Shown: one piece after another, positions 1-11,517 of the stretch
Numbering within the stretch: the stretch's first letter is position 1
Layout of the letters: every line of letters starts with the position of its first letter
DNA from: Actinomycetota bacterium
GTDB lineage: Bacteria; Actinomycetota; Actinomycetes; Actinomycetales; Microbacteriaceae
Assembly (NCBI GenBank): GCA_029865895.1
Contig: JARXAN010000039.1
Span: forward strand, 1 to 37,063
DNA: 37,063 bases
Reading direction: 5' to 3'
Program-made: the position numbers and the translations under genes
Notes under the pieces: generated by a model
Databases searched by the model: none
What the model was told of the DNA's origin: nothing
Seen by the model: only the letters and a program-made list of their open reading frames with translations

Positions 1-769
<769 letters not shown>

Positions 770-776
770 ATCATTC

Positions 777-823
777 TGCCTACAAGTAGGCAAGCTTCTA
801 CGAACACCCCGGAAAAAGGGGTG
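777..823 (-). repeat. Two short leader hairpins just upstream of 16S
   Basis: Inverted repeats CACCCC-N7-GGGGTG (805-823) and TGCCTAC-AA-GTAGGCA (777-792). In the transcript the second forms UGCCUA-CUUG-UAGGCA. Confidence 0.6.
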
Positions 824-938
824 ATCAATTTGATTTGGCTTTCGAACTGTCTACTGACAATTCATGTTTGTATCTTTATCCAAAAGGAATCTCTGCCAGA
901 ACCGAAGTTCCAGCCGAGGTTTTTGGCATCGACATTGT

Positions 939-960
939 GCACGCTGTTGAGTTCTCAAAG
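939..960 (-). promoter_or_regulatory. Probable rrn leader antitermination-type element
   Basis: Minus strand CTTTGAGAACTCAACAGCGTGC resembles the conserved leader motif seen upstream of actinobacterial 16S genes; assigned from memory of that motif, not by search. Confidence 0.45.
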
Positions 961-1011
961 ATCGGATGCTTCTGGCTTTCCCTCGCGGGTCATCTCCAGA
1001 GCAACTTCTCA

Positions 1012-1039
1012 AGTCTACCGATTTGACTTCTTGTGTCAA
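1012..1039 (-). promoter_or_regulatory. Candidate rrn promoter P3 (TTGACA-N16-TAGACT)
   Basis: Minus-strand TTGACA (1034-1039) and TAGACT (1012-1017) with 16-nt spacer. Confidence 0.5.
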
Positions 1040-1088
1040 CCCCTCGTTTCCGAAGAATTTCCACCAGTTATCTCAGCGGGAGACCTAA

Positions 1089-1117
1089 ATCCTAGACACA
1101 AAAACCTATGGCCACAA
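1089..1117 (-). promoter_or_regulatory. Candidate rrn promoter P2 (TTGTGG-N17-TAGGAT)
   Basis: Minus-strand TTGTGG (1112-1117) and TAGGAT (1089-1094) with 17-nt spacer. Confidence 0.4.
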
Positions 1118-1198
1118 GGGCCGGTTTCCGGAAGAGGACTGTTGCACTTGAGCCGGCGATCTCAATCGGATCTTGCCAAACTTTGGACAACTTGGAAG

Positions 1199-1228
1199 AG
1201 CTTAGTCACGATTTGGTAAAGCTGTCAA
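1199..1228 (-). promoter_or_regulatory. Candidate rrn promoter P1 (TTGACA-N18-TAAGCT)
   Basis: Plus tgtcaa 1223-1228 (minus TTGACA) and agctta 1199-1204 (minus TAAGCT), 18-nt spacer, upstream of 16S. Confidence 0.5.
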
Positions 1229-1262
1229 ATCGAGGGCCGAAATGGCGTGTTGAGGCTTGAAA

Positions 1263-2558
1263 TCAGAAGAAAAGCCCGGCTAGCGACTTCTTACCGCGAG
1301 CCAAAACCGCCTGATTTCCAGCCAAAACATCATCCAAAACCGCATCCTCGGCGGTGATCTTGGTTTTATTGACCGAGACACCACCCTGTTCTATGGCTCT
1401 GCGAGCCTCTGACTTGGACTCACACAGCCCGGTAGCCACCAAAGCATCAACTACCAGGGAGCCTTGCGATACCTCGGCATTGGGCAGCTCATTGAGTGCT
1501 GAGCGCAGAGTCTGGGCATCTAGGGAGCGAATGTCACCCGATCCAAACAGCGCCAAAGCGGCATCCTGGGCCGCAACGGCCTCTGCCTGCGAGTGAACCA
1601 ACTCTGTAACTTCAAGAGCGAGGCGGCGTTGAGCCTCGCGCTTGAAGGGCTCGGCCTCAACCTTCTGCTGGTATTCCTCGATCTCGGCCCTAGTCAAGAA
1701 GGTGAAGACCTTTAGGCGATCAATTACGTCGGCATCGTCGGTATTGAGCCAGAACTGATACATCGCGTATGGACTGGTGAGTTCAACATCGAGCCAAATC
1801 GCGTTACCTTCACTCTTACCGAACTTCTTACCATCGGAGTTGGTAATCAACGGGGTTGCGATTAAGTGAACCGAGGAGCCCTCAACCCTGTGAATCAGAT
1901 CGGTGCCGGAGGTCAGGTTTCCCCACTGGTCACTGCCACCGGTCTGCAGCACGCAGTTGTAGCGGCGCTTTAGCTCTAGGAAATCCAGCCCCTGCAGAAT
2001 CTGGTAGCTGAACTCGGTGTAACTAATTCCGCTGTCGGAATTGAGTCGTGCAGAAACCGCATCCTTGGAGAGCATTTTGCCCACGCGGTAGTGCTTACCC
2101 ACGTCACGCAAGAAGTCCAACGCGCTGTAATTCTGAGTCCAGTCCAGGTTGTTCACCAATCGGGCTGGGTTTGGACCTTGGTAATCCAAAAAACGCTCGG
2201 TCTGGGCAGCTAGCCGGCTAACCCACTCGGAAACCGTTGCCTTGTCGTTCAGCGTGCGCTCGGCATTTGGCTTTGGGTCACCAATCAAACCGGTTGCTCC
2301 ACCGACCAGGGCCAAGGGATTGTGACCCGCCAGCTGAAGCCGGCGCATGGTCAATAGCTGCACCAGGTTGCCTAGGTGCAGGCTCGGTGCGGTTGGGTCA
2401 AAGCCGCAGTAGTAGGTGATTGAGTTTTCTGACAGTTCTTTACGAAGTGCATCCTCGTCTGTCGAGAGCGCAACCAACCCACGCCACTTGAGCTCATCTA
2501 ATACGTGAGCGAAGGATGAGTCATTCTGCTGCTTGCTCATGGTTTCTGCGCTAGCCAC
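1263..2558 (-). CDS. tyrS: Tyrosyl-tRNA synthetase
   Basis: 431 aa; class I aaRS features: YCGFDPTAPSLHLGNL, GGSDQWGN, KFGKSEGN; C-terminal S4-like region. Confidence 0.97.
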   Translation of the reverse strand: MASAETMSKQQNDSSFAHVLDELKWRGLVALSTDEDALRKELSENSITYYCGFDPTAPSLHLGNLVQLLTMRRLQLAGHNPLALVGGATGLIGDPKPNAERTLNDKATVSEWVSRLAAQTERFLDYQGPNPARLVNNLDWTQNYSALDFLRDVGKHYRVGKMLSKDAVSARLNSDSGISYTEFSYQILQGLDFLELKRRYNCVLQTGGSDQWGNLTSGTDLIHRVEGSSVHLIATPLITNSDGKKFGKSEGNAIWLDVELTSPYAMYQFWLNTDDADVIDRLKVFTFLTRAEIEEYQQKVEAEPFKREAQRRLALEVTELVHSQAEAVAAQDAALALFGSGDIRSLDAQTLRSALNELPNAEVSQGSLVVDALVATGLCESKSEARRAIEQGGVSVNKTKITAEDAVLDDVLAGNQAVLARGKKSLAGLFF

Positions 2559-3956
2559 TTACTTCTCCCCCGCTAAAACTTTGTTCAGTGCTTCAAGCTG
2601 CGTATCGACCTGAGCCAGCGATGTGCCACCCGCGCCATTTCGAGAAGAGATTGCACGTTGAACATCGATCACAGATCGAACCTCGGGAGTCAAGTGCTTG
2701 GAAATTGCAAGCAGTTGAGAATCAGTTGGGTCCTCAAGCTGGATATTGTTTTGCTCGCAGAACTGCACCAGTTGACCCGTGATTTCGTGAGCATCCCTGA
2801 ACGGCACACCCTGCTTCACCAGCCACTCGGCGACATCGGTCGCCAGCGAGTAACCCATCGGAGCCAGGGACTCCAGGAGCTCAGTATTGAAGGTCAAAGT
2901 CGAAACCATTCCGCTGAATGCAGGCAACACCAGAAGCAGGTTGTCGACAGAATCGAATACCGGCTCCTTGTCCTCCTGCAGATCGCGGTTGTAGCTAAGC
3001 GGCAAGCCCTTGAGGGTTGCAAGCAAACCCGTGTGGTTACCGATCAATCGCCCAGCCTTGCCACGGGCAAGCTCTGCGATGTCTGGATTCTTCTTCTGAG
3101 GCATGATCGACGATCCGGTCGAGAAGGCGTCGTCTAACTTCACGTACATAAACTCAAAAGTTGACCAGGCGATGATCTCCTCGGCGAACCGAGACAGATC
3201 AACCGCAATCATCGCGGTGATAAAGCTGAACTCCGCTACAACATCTCTGGAAGCGGTCGCATCCATGCTGTTCTGGGTTACTCCGGCAAACCCGAGCTCC
3301 CTAGCCACAAGATTTGGATCGAGACCAAGCGTGTTACCGGCAAGCGCGCCAGAGCCATATGGGGAGAGGTTTGCCCGCTTGCGCCAATCAGCCAGGCGCT
3401 CAAGGTTTCTAACCATCGGCCAGGCATGAGCTAGCAGGTGGTGCGAAAGCAGAACCGGTTGCGCGTGCTGGAAGTGGGTGCGACCTGGCATAACCACACC
3501 GCGATGTTTGGTGGCCTGGGAAACCAGTGCAGCAATGTAGCCGTGTAGTTGCTTTTCGATCTCAACCGAAGCATCTAGCAAGAATGAGCGAATCAAGGTT
3601 GCGATCTGGTCATTACGTGACCGACCGGCACGAATCTTCCCAGCGACCTCAGCACCTGCGATTTCGATCAAGCCGCGCTCAAGCGCTGCGTGAACATCTT
3701 CTTCATCAGGTTGAGGGCCAAAACTTCCGTTCAGCACCTTCTCGAGTAGTTGACCAATTGCACTCTCGAGTTTCGCGAGCTCGTCAGTGGATAGGTAACC
3801 AGCCTGGTGCAGCGCCTTGATGTGAGCGCTGGTGCCCTTTAGGTCATATGGTGCCAGGCGGAAGTCAAAATGAGTCGAACGAGAAAGCGCAGCCAAGGCG
3901 TCATTTGGGCCGGACGCAAACCGTCCACCCCAGAGTGAGTCATTGCTCTGTGCCAT
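2559..3956 (-). CDS. argH: Argininosuccinate lyase
   Basis: 465 aa; signature [13 protein letters not shown]-terminal LWGGRF. Confidence 0.97.
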   Translation of the reverse strand: MAQSNDSLWGGRFASGPNDALAALSRSTHFDFRLAPYDLKGTSAHIKALHQAGYLSTDELAKLESAIGQLLEKVLNGSFGPQPDEEDVHAALERGLIEIAGAEVAGKIRAGRSRNDQIATLIRSFLLDASVEIEKQLHGYIAALVSQATKHRGVVMPGRTHFQHAQPVLLSHHLLAHAWPMVRNLERLADWRKRANLSPYGSGALAGNTLGLDPNLVARELGFAGVTQNSMDATASRDVVAEFSFITAMIAVDLSRFAEEIIAWSTFEFMYVKLDDAFSTGSSIMPQKKNPDIAELARGKAGRLIGNHTGLLATLKGLPLSYNRDLQEDKEPVFDSVDNLLLVLPAFSGMVSTLTFNTELLESLAPMGYSLATDVAEWLVKQGVPFRDAHEITGQLVQFCEQNNIQLEDPTDSQLLAISKHLTPEVRSVIDVQRAISSRNGAGGTSLAQVDTQLEALNKVLAGEK

Positions 3957-3984
3957 TAGTCCTCTTAGTTCGTATGAGATAAGT

Positions 3985-4908
3985 CTAGTTTTGCCGAGAC
4001 AGCCAGAGCATCAGCGCCTTTTGCGCGTGCAGGCGATTCTCCGCCTCATCCCAGATGCGAGACTGTGGGCCATCGAGCACCTCGGCCGACACCTCATAGC
4101 CTCGATAGGCAGGAAGGCAGTGCAGGAAGATGGCAGAAGGCTTGGCCATAGCCATCAGCTTTGCATCGACCGTATAGCCGGCAAAAGTTTTGACCCGCTG
4201 TTCCTTCTCAGCCTCCATGCCCATGGAAACCCAGGTGTCGGTGGTTACAACATCGGCATCCGCCACCGCCAAGGCAGGGTCTTCATAGATCGCAATTTGT
4301 TGACCAACTTGCTTCGCAATCTGCTGCGCACGAGCCACGACATCAGCTGCCGGCTGGAAGCCCTTGGGGGCTGCAACCGAAACACTCATTCCCGCCAGAG
4401 CACAGGCAACCAAATAGCTGTTACCCATGTTGTTGGCAGCATCGCCGATGTAGGCAAGCTTCAACCCTTCGGTCCTACCAAACTCTTCGCGAATGGTGAG
4501 AAGGTCTGCAAGCAACTGACAAGGGTGCCAATCGTCACTGAGCGAGTTGATTACCGGAACCTTGGAGTTGGCAGCCATCTCCTCAAGCCCAGCCTGGGCA
4601 TAGGTGCGCCAAACAATCTGTGCCACCTGGCGCTCGAGCACTCGAGCGGTGTCTGCTACCGACTCCTTTTTGCCAAGCTGTGAGGATCCGCTATCGATAA
4701 TCAGCGGCACTCCCCCGAGGTCTGCAATGCCAACCGCGAAAGACACTCTGGTCCTAGTTGAGGTCTTATCAAAGATCACAGCAACGGTCTGCGGGCCAGC
4801 AAAAGGTTTCTCGGAGAAGCGATTGGCCTTGAGATCGAGTGCAAGCTGCAACACCTCAGCCTGTTCCTTGGGGCTTAGGTCATCGTCCTTTAGAAAGTGT
4901 CTAGTCAT
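3985..4908 (-). CDS. argF: Ornithine carbamoyltransferase
   Basis: 307 aa; [19 protein letters not shown] and HCLPAYRG motifs. Confidence 0.96.
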   Translation of the reverse strand: MTRHFLKDDDLSPKEQAEVLQLALDLKANRFSEKPFAGPQTVAVIFDKTSTRTRVSFAVGIADLGGVPLIIDSGSSQLGKKESVADTARVLERQVAQIVWRTYAQAGLEEMAANSKVPVINSLSDDWHPCQLLADLLTIREEFGRTEGLKLAYIGDAANNMGNSYLVACALAGMSVSVAAPKGFQPAADVVARAQQIAKQVGQQIAIYEDPALAVADADVVTTDTWVSMGMEAEKEQRVKTFAGYTVDAKLMAMAKPSAIFLHCLPAYRGYEVSAEVLDGPQSRIWDEAENRLHAQKALMLWLSRQN

Positions 4909-4917
4909 CCCTAGTCC

Positions 4918-5805
4918 TTAGTTGGTTACCTGAGTGCCGACACCGGACTCAGTAAAGATCTCAAGCAGAATGCTGTGTGGTTGGCGACCATCGATGATGT
5001 GAGCCTTTGGCACACCGCCCTCGACTGCCTCGAGGCAGGCCTGCATCTTGGGAATCATGCCAGATTCCAGCGTTGGAATCAGCAACCGCAATTCGGCAAC
5101 TGAAATCTCGGAAACCAGCGAATCTAGGTTTGGCCAGTTGGCGTAGAGACCTGGAACATCGGTGAGCACCATCAGCTTCTCGGCACCTAGTGCAACAGCC
5201 AAGGATGCTGCCGCGAGATCCGCGTTTACGTTCAGTAGTTCACCCAAAACAGTTGGGGCCACGGTGGAAATGACCGGGATCTTGCCGGCATCAAGTGCCT
5301 GAAGCACGCTTCGCGGGTTTACGGTGCGAACCTCTCCGACTAGCCCAAGATCAACCTCGCCCTCCGCAGTGGATGCGGTTACCTTCTCGGCGCGAAACAG
5401 GTTGTCATCCTCACCGGAGAGCACCACGGTCTGAGCGCCAGAATCTTGAATCATCTCGGCTAGGTGCTTGCTCACCTGATTTCTAAGCACGTCCTTCACC
5501 ACACCGATTGTCTGCTCGTCGGTGTAGCGGTAACCGTGACGGAATTCGCTTTGAATACCCAATTCGGCCAGGCGGGCAGTGATCTGCGGACCTCCGCCGT
5601 GCACAACCACCGGCTTTATGCCAACGAATCGCAAATACGCCATGTCCTGGGCGAAGGCAATCTGAAGGGCCTCATCGACCATCGCGTTGCCACCGAACTT
5701 GACCACCACAATGCGGCCGTGAAATTCGCGCAGCCAATCCAGAGACTCGATGAGAGTCTCAGCCTTGATGCGCGCTAGCGCTTGGTCTGGGTTTGCAGGA
5801 ATCAT
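4918..5805 (-). CDS. argB: Acetylglutamate kinase
   Basis: 295 aa; VVKFGGNAM and VVHGGGPQI motifs; arg cluster context. Confidence 0.96.
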   Translation of the reverse strand: MIPANPDQALARIKAETLIESLDWLREFHGRIVVVKFGGNAMVDEALQIAFAQDMAYLRFVGIKPVVVHGGGPQITARLAELGIQSEFRHGYRYTDEQTIGVVKDVLRNQVSKHLAEMIQDSGAQTVVLSGEDDNLFRAEKVTASTAEGEVDLGLVGEVRTVNPRSVLQALDAGKIPVISTVAPTVLGELLNVNADLAAASLAVALGAEKLMVLTDVPGLYANWPNLDSLVSEISVAELRLLIPTLESGMIPKMQACLEAVEGGVPKAHIIDGRQPHSILLEIFTESGVGTQVTN

Positions 5806-6959
5806 CAGCTGGAGTATGCGCTGTTCTCTTCGACGTATTTGTGAGTCAAGTCATTGGTGACGACGGTTGCAATCTGGGCACCGGAGTTGAGATTGATATT
5901 GATGTCTACCTTGCGAGGTGCAAGGTCAATCAAGTTTCTATCTCCCGCCGGCTGACCCTTACTAGAGATCAGAACGCCATTTATGGAAACGTCAATGTTG
6001 TATGGATCAAAGGCTGCCTTGGTGGTGCCAACCGCGGCCAGAATTCGACCCCAGTTTGGGTCGTTGCCAAAAATCGCAGCCTTGAACAGGTTGTTTCTAG
6101 CAACCGATCGTGCGACCTCGACAGCGTCATCCTCAGATGCAGCCCCGTCAACGGTGATGTGAATGTTGTGCGAGGCACCTTCGGCATCATCGAGTAGCTT
6201 CAGGGCCAATTCCTTGCACACCTGGGTCAATAGCTTCTCAAACTCGCTAGTTTCTGCCCGGACTCCAGATGCGCCTGAAGCCATGAGCGTCACCTGGTCG
6301 TTGGTTGACATGCAGCCATCGGAATCTAGGCGGTCGAAAGACACCCTGGTTGCAGCCCGAAGTGCGAAATCCAAAACATTGGAATCGACATTGGCATCCG
6401 TGGTGATGACCACCAGCATGGTGGCAAGTCCCGGAGCAAGCATTCCAGCTCCCTTAGCCATGCCGCCGATGCGCCAACCGGCCGCAGACTCAGCCTGTGC
6501 TCGTTTGGCGACCGAATCGGTGGTCATGATCGCCTCACTGGCAAAGACTCCACCATCGCCAGAGAGTGACTGGACAGCAGCGGTCACGCCCGAGAGCAAC
6601 TTCTCGCGATCCAGCTGCTCCCCGATCAAGCCGGTGGAGCAAACCAAAACATCGCTCGAGGCAACACCAAGCTGCTCGGCCAAGGCCTCAGCAGTTGCGT
6701 GCGTGGTTTGAAAACCCTGGGGTCCGGTGTAGCAGTTTGCTCCACCGGAATTTAGAACAATGGCCGATACCTGCTGGTCTTTGATTACCTCTTTTGACCA
6801 CAGGATGGGATTCGCCTGACAACGATTGGTGGTAAAGACCGCAGCCGCTTTTTGCAGTGGCCCACGATTCACCACAACGGCGAGATCCTTGTTTCCAGAA
6901 GACTTCAAACCGCAGGCCACACCGCTGGCTTCAAAGCCCAGCGCGTATGTCACGCTCAT
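5805..6959 (-). CDS. argJ: Bifunctional glutamate N-acetyltransferase / amino-acid acetyltransferase (ArgJ)
   Basis: 384 aa; autocleavage motif [14 protein letters not shown]. Confidence 0.96.
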   Translation of the reverse strand: MSVTYALGFEASGVACGLKSSGNKDLAVVVNRGPLQKAAAVFTTNRCQANPILWSKEVIKDQQVSAIVLNSGGANCYTGPQGFQTTHATAEALAEQLGVASSDVLVCSTGLIGEQLDREKLLSGVTAAVQSLSGDGGVFASEAIMTTDSVAKRAQAESAAGWRIGGMAKGAGMLAPGLATMLVVITTDANVDSNVLDFALRAATRVSFDRLDSDGCMSTNDQVTLMASGASGVRAETSEFEKLLTQVCKELALKLLDDAEGASHNIHITVDGAASEDDAVEVARSVARNNLFKAAIFGNDPNWGRILAAVGTTKAAFDPYNIDVSINGVLISSKGQPAGDRNLIDLAPRKVDININLNSGAQIATVVTNDLTHKYVEENSAYSS

Positions 6960-8002
6960 GGTGCAACACCGTCAATTGCCAAGCCGGTAACTTCAGGCAA
7001 TCCAAGAGCCAGGTTCATGCTCTGAAGCGCTGCACCAGCAGTTCCCTTGACCAGGTTGTCGATAGCCGAAACGATCACAACGCGTTTTACAGACTCGTCG
7101 AAGCTAAGTGAAATCTGAGCCGTGTTGACACCCAAAACTGATGATGTGTTCGGTAGCTGACCCTGAGGCAATACCTGCACGAATACCTCATCACCGTAAG
7201 CGTCCTGATAGGCGACGACTAACTTGTCAAAACTAAAGCTTGAGGTCACCTTCGCGGTGTTCACAGCGAGAATGCCCCGAGACATTGGAACCAGCACCGG
7301 GGTGAAGGAAACCTTTACGTCAAGACCTGATGCCTTACCCAAGTTTTGCTCAATCTCCGGGGTGTGGCGGTGGATGCCGCCCACGCCATAGGCGCGGGCC
7401 GAGCCCTGCACCTCGCTTGCCAAGAGATCTGCCTTCAGGCTTCTTCCCGCACCTGAGGTGCCAACCGACAAAATCGAAACAATATCGAGTGGGTCAATTA
7501 GCCCAGCGGTCAGTCCTGGAGCAAGTGCCAAGGTAATTGCGGTCACATTGCAGCCTGGAACAGCGACCCGCTTGACGTCGCGCAGGTTGCCGCGCTGTTT
7601 ACCGCCCGATGCCAAGGTGAGCTCAGGCATGCCATAGCTCCAGGTGCCGGCGTGCTTGGTTCCGTAAAACTTCTCCCAGGCAGCGGCATCATCCAACCTA
7701 AAGTCCGCTCCGCAATCAAGCACCAAGGTTTCTGGTGAAAGGTAGGCAGCAACCTCTGCACTGGTGGCGTGCGGCAATGCTAGGAAGACAACATCGTGAC
7801 CGGAAAGATTCTCCTTGGTGGTTTCCAGCAATACCCGATCTGCAAAGGAATGTAGGTGCGGGTGCAGCGCGGACAGCTTCTGCCCGGCATTGGTATTGGC
7901 GGTGACGACTCCAAGTTCGAGCTCAGGATGGAGCGCAATCAGGCGCAGCAACTCGCCACCGACATAACCGCTGGCTCCAGCTACTGCGACCTTGAATGCC
8001 AT
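6956..8002 (-). CDS. argC: N-acetyl-gamma-glutamyl-phosphate reductase
   Basis: 348 aa; [13 protein letters not shown] and catalytic [10 protein letters not shown]; overlaps argJ by 4 nt. Confidence 0.96.
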   Translation of the reverse strand: MAFKVAVAGASGYVGGELLRLIALHPELELGVVTANTNAGQKLSALHPHLHSFADRVLLETTKENLSGHDVVFLALPHATSAEVAAYLSPETLVLDCGADFRLDDAAAWEKFYGTKHAGTWSYGMPELTLASGGKQRGNLRDVKRVAVPGCNVTAITLALAPGLTAGLIDPLDIVSILSVGTSGAGRSLKADLLASEVQGSARAYGVGGIHRHTPEIEQNLGKASGLDVKVSFTPVLVPMSRGILAVNTAKVTSSFSFDKLVVAYQDAYGDEVFVQVLPQGQLPNTSSVLGVNTAQISLSFDESVKRVVIVSAIDNLVKGTAGAALQSMNLALGLPEVTGLAIDGVAP

Positions 8003-10474
8003 CTACGCCCTTAGGGTTGCTCCGAATTTTTGATTTGCCAAAGCTACCGCTGCATCTTTGGATTGAGAAGCCTCAGCTTGAGTTAGTGTGCGATCCGCCG
8101 CCCTGAAACGCAGGCTGAAGGTAACTGACTTGAAACCGAGCGGCACATTCTCGCCCCGGTAGTCATCCACCAGTGAAACGTCTTCGAGCAGCTCACCAGC
8201 ACCCTCACGAATTACTGTCATTAGCTCACCCGCAGGGACTGCGGCCTCGACCAGCAAAGACAGATCTTGGGTTGCCGCCGGCATCACGCGAAGTTCAGCA
8301 GCCTGCAGAACTTGTGGAGCGTGAGAGAAGAGCGCATCGATGTTGACTTCAAATGCAGCCACTCTTCTCGGCAGGTGATACTCCGCCGCGATGGCAGGGT
8401 CTACCTCACCTAGGTGACCAACAACCTCACCGGACACCAATACCTCTGCAGCTCTTCCCGGGTGGTATCCAACCGGGGTCGCCTGACGAATAGTGAAATC
8501 GACTCCCGCGGCTCTGGCAATCTGCTCGACCGCCAAGATTGCCTGCGGGTAACCAGCTTGAACTGCCTGCTGGCCCGGTGCCTGAGGTAACCAGTCGCCA
8601 AGTGCCAGACCGGCTAGATGCCTTGGCTGAACTGGAATAGAGCCATTCAATTCCGCTAGCTGATCGTGGCTTGGTCGAACGTTACCGACCGGCAGCGAGG
8701 TGGTCGCATTACCTGCGGCAGGCAAAAACACGGAACCCTCTTCAACCAAAGCTAGATCGGTAGTGCCGCGTGAAAGATTGCGAGCCGCCGCCTGCAGAAG
8801 ACCGGGCAGCATGCTGTTGCGAAGCTCTGGGCTCTCACCCTGCATTGGGTTTTCTAAACGAAGCGCCGGGCTGTGAGAAAACTCTTTGTTTTGCCGCTCG
8901 GAGTAGAACGGGTAGTTCAGCACCTCGGTAAAGCCAGCGCCTGCGAGCGCCGATAGCGCTCTGCGACGGAACTGCTGTCGAGGAGTAAGTCCTCTTCCAG
9001 GAGGCGCAACCGGAATCCGGGAGGGAATCAGGTGGTAGCCGGCAAGTCTGGCAATTTCCTCAACCAGATCAGTCTTGTGACGAAGATCTGGTCGCCAGCT
9101 CGGAGGGGTAACGGTGACCGCGTCATCGTGAACCGCAAGTTCGCAACCGATTTGGTGCAGCAAATCCAGCACCTGCTGGTTCTCGTAATCAACGCCCACC
9201 AATTCCGAAGCAAATGCAAATGGCAGTTCAATTGCAACCTTCGCAACCTCGGTTTGGTAGCTGGAACCAACACCATTCAGCTCGCCGCCGGCAAGTTCAA
9301 CTAGCAGCTGTGCAACCCTGGCCGCGGCAATCGGACCAACCTCTGGGTCAACACCACGTTCAAAGCGCTTAGATGCCTCAGAGGGCAGCTTGTGCCGGCG
9401 GGCAGTGCGGGCAATCGAAATCGGATCAAACAAGGCGGCTTCGATCAGTACATTCTTAGTGGTTGAGTCAACCTCCGAAGAAGCACCACCCATAACACCG
9501 GCTAGACCGATTGGGCCAGACTCATCGCAAATCAAAAGGTCTTCAACGTGAAGGTCGCGAACCTTCTCATCTAGGGTTCTCAGCGTCTCCCCTGGCAATG
9601 CCCGACGAACTGTGATTCCGCCCTTGAGCTTGTCGGCATCGTAGGCGTGGATTGGCTGCCCGAGCTCCAGCATCACGTAGTTGGTGATGTCGACGGCAAT
9701 AGAAATCGAACGCATTCCAGCAAGCTTCAAACGGTTTGCCATCCAACCCGGGACGGCTGCATTTGCGTCGATCCCAGAAACTCCAAGGGTTGTGAAACGA
9801 CTGCTGCCGGCAACTCCGTGGATTGGAGCTAGGTCATTCACCTGAACGCTGAAACCAGAGCCCTGTTTCGCCAAAACCTTGCTCGCGGGGTCTGTGAACT
9901 TGGCCCCGGAGGCGTGGCTGTATTCGCGGGCAATTCCACGAATGGACAGGCAGTAACCGCGGTCTGGAGTAACGTTTACCTCAGCAGCAGATTCATTTAG
10001 CCCCAAAAGTTCAAGCGCATCGGTACCGACCTCGGGGTCTAGCCCAAGGGTTGAAAGCCTAAGGATTCCTTCGTGCTCATCGCTTAGCCCGAGTTCTCTG
10101 GAAGATGCGATCATGCCGTCGGATACGTGTCCGTAGGTCTTTCGCGCTGCGATTTCGAAGCCACCCGGTAGTGCAGCACCCGGCAGGGTTACGACAACCT
10201 TGTCGCCTTCGAAGAAGTTTCTCGCGCCACAAACCACGCCGTTTACAACTCCTGGTGCGACCTCGACCTGGCACCAGCGAATGGTCTTGCCATTGGACTG
10301 CGGTTCCTCAACAAACTCAAGCACCTTGCCCACCACAATCGGGCCGCGGATGTCTCCGCCGTGTGAACCTTCTTCTTCAAGGCCAACCTTCACAAGCTGC
10401 GCCATGACATCGTCTGGTGTCACATGCTCCGGAAGCTCCACATACTCAGCTAGCCAACTCAACGGGACTCTCAT
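8003..10474 (-). CDS. pheT: Phenylalanyl-tRNA synthetase beta subunit
   Basis: 823 aa; N-terminal tRNA-binding domain, B3/B4 and B5 regions, C-terminal anticodon-binding (FDX-ACB) type domain; next to pheS. Confidence 0.97.
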   Translation of the reverse strand: MRVPLSWLAEYVELPEHVTPDDVMAQLVKVGLEEEGSHGGDIRGPIVVGKVLEFVEEPQSNGKTIRWCQVEVAPGVVNGVVCGARNFFEGDKVVVTLPGAALPGGFEIAARKTYGHVSDGMIASSRELGLSDEHEGILRLSTLGLDPEVGTDALELLGLNESAAEVNVTPDRGYCLSIRGIAREYSHASGAKFTDPASKVLAKQGSGFSVQVNDLAPIHGVAGSSRFTTLGVSGIDANAAVPGWMANRLKLAGMRSISIAVDITNYVMLELGQPIHAYDADKLKGGITVRRALPGETLRTLDEKVRDLHVEDLLICDESGPIGLAGVMGGASSEVDSTTKNVLIEAALFDPISIARTARRHKLPSEASKRFERGVDPEVGPIAAARVAQLLVELAGGELNGVGSSYQTEVAKVAIELPFAFASELVGVDYENQQVLDLLHQIGCELAVHDDAVTVTPPSWRPDLRHKTDLVEEIARLAGYHLIPSRIPVAPPGRGLTPRQQFRRRALSALAGAGFTEVLNYPFYSERQNKEFSHSPALRLENPMQGESPELRNSMLPGLLQAAARNLSRGTTDLALVEEGSVFLPAAGNATTSLPVGNVRPSHDQLAELNGSIPVQPRHLAGLALGDWLPQAPGQQAVQAGYPQAILAVEQIARAAGVDFTIRQATPVGYHPGRAAEVLVSGEVVGHLGEVDPAIAAEYHLPRRVAAFEVNIDALFSHAPQVLQAAELRVMPAATQDLSLLVEAAVPAGELMTVIREGAGELLEDVSLVDDYRGENVPLGFKSVTFSLRFRAADRTLTQAEASQSKDAAVALANQKFGATLRA

Positions 10475-11508
10475 CAGATCACCGACCCGAACTGCTGTGA
10501 GAAGCGAGCATCTGCCTCAACCATGTCGTGCATGTCTCTAACGCCATTGCGGAACATCAAGGTGCGCTCAATACCCATGCCGAAGGCAAAACCGGAGTAA
10601 ACCTCAGGGTCGATACCAGCAGCCTGCAAGACGTTTGGATTCACCATGCCGCAGCCACCCCACTCAACCCAGCGAGCGCCGCCCTTAGCACCTGGGTGCC
10701 AAACGTCCAGCTCCGCAGAGGGCTCGGTGAACGGGAAGAACGAAGGACGAAGTCTGATCTTTGCCTCCGGGCCAAACATCACGCGTGCAAAGTGCTCCAG
10801 GGTGCCCTTCAGGTCAGACATGGTCAGGCCCTTGTCAACTGCTAATCCCTCGACCTGGTGGAATACAGGGGTGTGGGTGGCATCAAGCTCATCGGTACGG
10901 AATACCCTGCCTGGACACAGCACATAAAGCGGCAACTCTCGCTCCAACAGCGATCTAACCTGCACCGGTGAGGTGTGGGTGCGAAGCAATAGGTGGTTCT
11001 CCACCGGAGCGACAAAGAAGGTGTCCTGCATCGCCCTTGCTGGGTGATCCGGGTGGAAGTTCAGAGCGTCGAAGTTGAACCACTCGTTTTCGAGCTCTGG
11101 GCCATCTGCGATTTCCCAGCCCATGCCGATGAAGACATCGCTGATGGAGTCCATAAGAAGTGAAAGCGGGTGTCTTGCGCCCTTTGGTGCGACTCGAGGG
11201 TAAGCGGTGATGTCAACCCGCTCCTGCTCCAGTGCTTCCCTGTCCGCTACTGCCTGAAACTCAGCCTCTTTGGCTGTGAAAGCGGCATTTAGCTCAGCCC
11301 TTGCGGCACCAACGAGTCGACCGGCCTCAGCCTTTTGCTCGTTGGGGAGGGACTTAATAAGAGCGTTGAGTTTGGAAAGCGGTGAGTCTTCACCAACAGC
11401 CGCGGCCTTTACTGCTTTCAGCTCCTGAAAGCTGGCTGCTTGATTCACAAGCGCGAGCGAAGCGGTAAGCGCTTGGCTTACTGATTCGGCAGTTAGTTGT
11501 TCAGACAC
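10474..11508 (-). CDS. pheS: Phenylalanyl-tRNA synthetase alpha subunit
   Basis: 344 aa; class II aaRS core FHPDHPARAMQDTF and GFAFGMGIERTLM; GTG start. Confidence 0.97.
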   Translation of the reverse strand: MSEQLTAESVSQALTASLALVNQAASFQELKAVKAAAVGEDSPLSKLNALIKSLPNEQKAEAGRLVGAARAELNAAFTAKEAEFQAVADREALEQERVDITAYPRVAPKGARHPLSLLMDSISDVFIGMGWEIADGPELENEWFNFDALNFHPDHPARAMQDTFFVAPVENHLLLRTHTSPVQVRSLLERELPLYVLCPGRVFRTDELDATHTPVFHQVEGLAVDKGLTMSDLKGTLEHFARVMFGPEAKIRLRPSFFPFTEPSAELDVWHPGAKGGARWVEWGGCGMVNPNVLQAAGIDPEVYSGFAFGMGIERTLMFRNGVRDMHDMVEADARFSQQFGSVI

Positions 11509-11517
11509 TCGTAAAGT

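Noticed and set aside
1081-1140. GGCC-CTTGT-GGCC followed by TTTTT on the minus strand as a tyrS terminator
   Set aside because: Only 4-bp stem with the T-run 5 nt away; better explained as part of candidate promoter P2.
821-1219. 132-aa ORF antisense to the rrn leader
   Set aside because: Overlaps promoters/leader of 16S; no recognisable protein features.
2658-3137. 159-aa plus-strand ORF antisense to argH
   Set aside because: Shadow ORF opposite strongly conserved argH.
3943-4683. 246-aa plus-strand ORF antisense to argF
   Set aside because: Shadow ORF over a well-supported argF; low-complexity composition, no recognisable domain.
6163-6711. 182-aa Ser/Ala-rich plus-strand ORF antisense to argJ
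   Set aside because: Typical antisense frame artefact of a coding gene.
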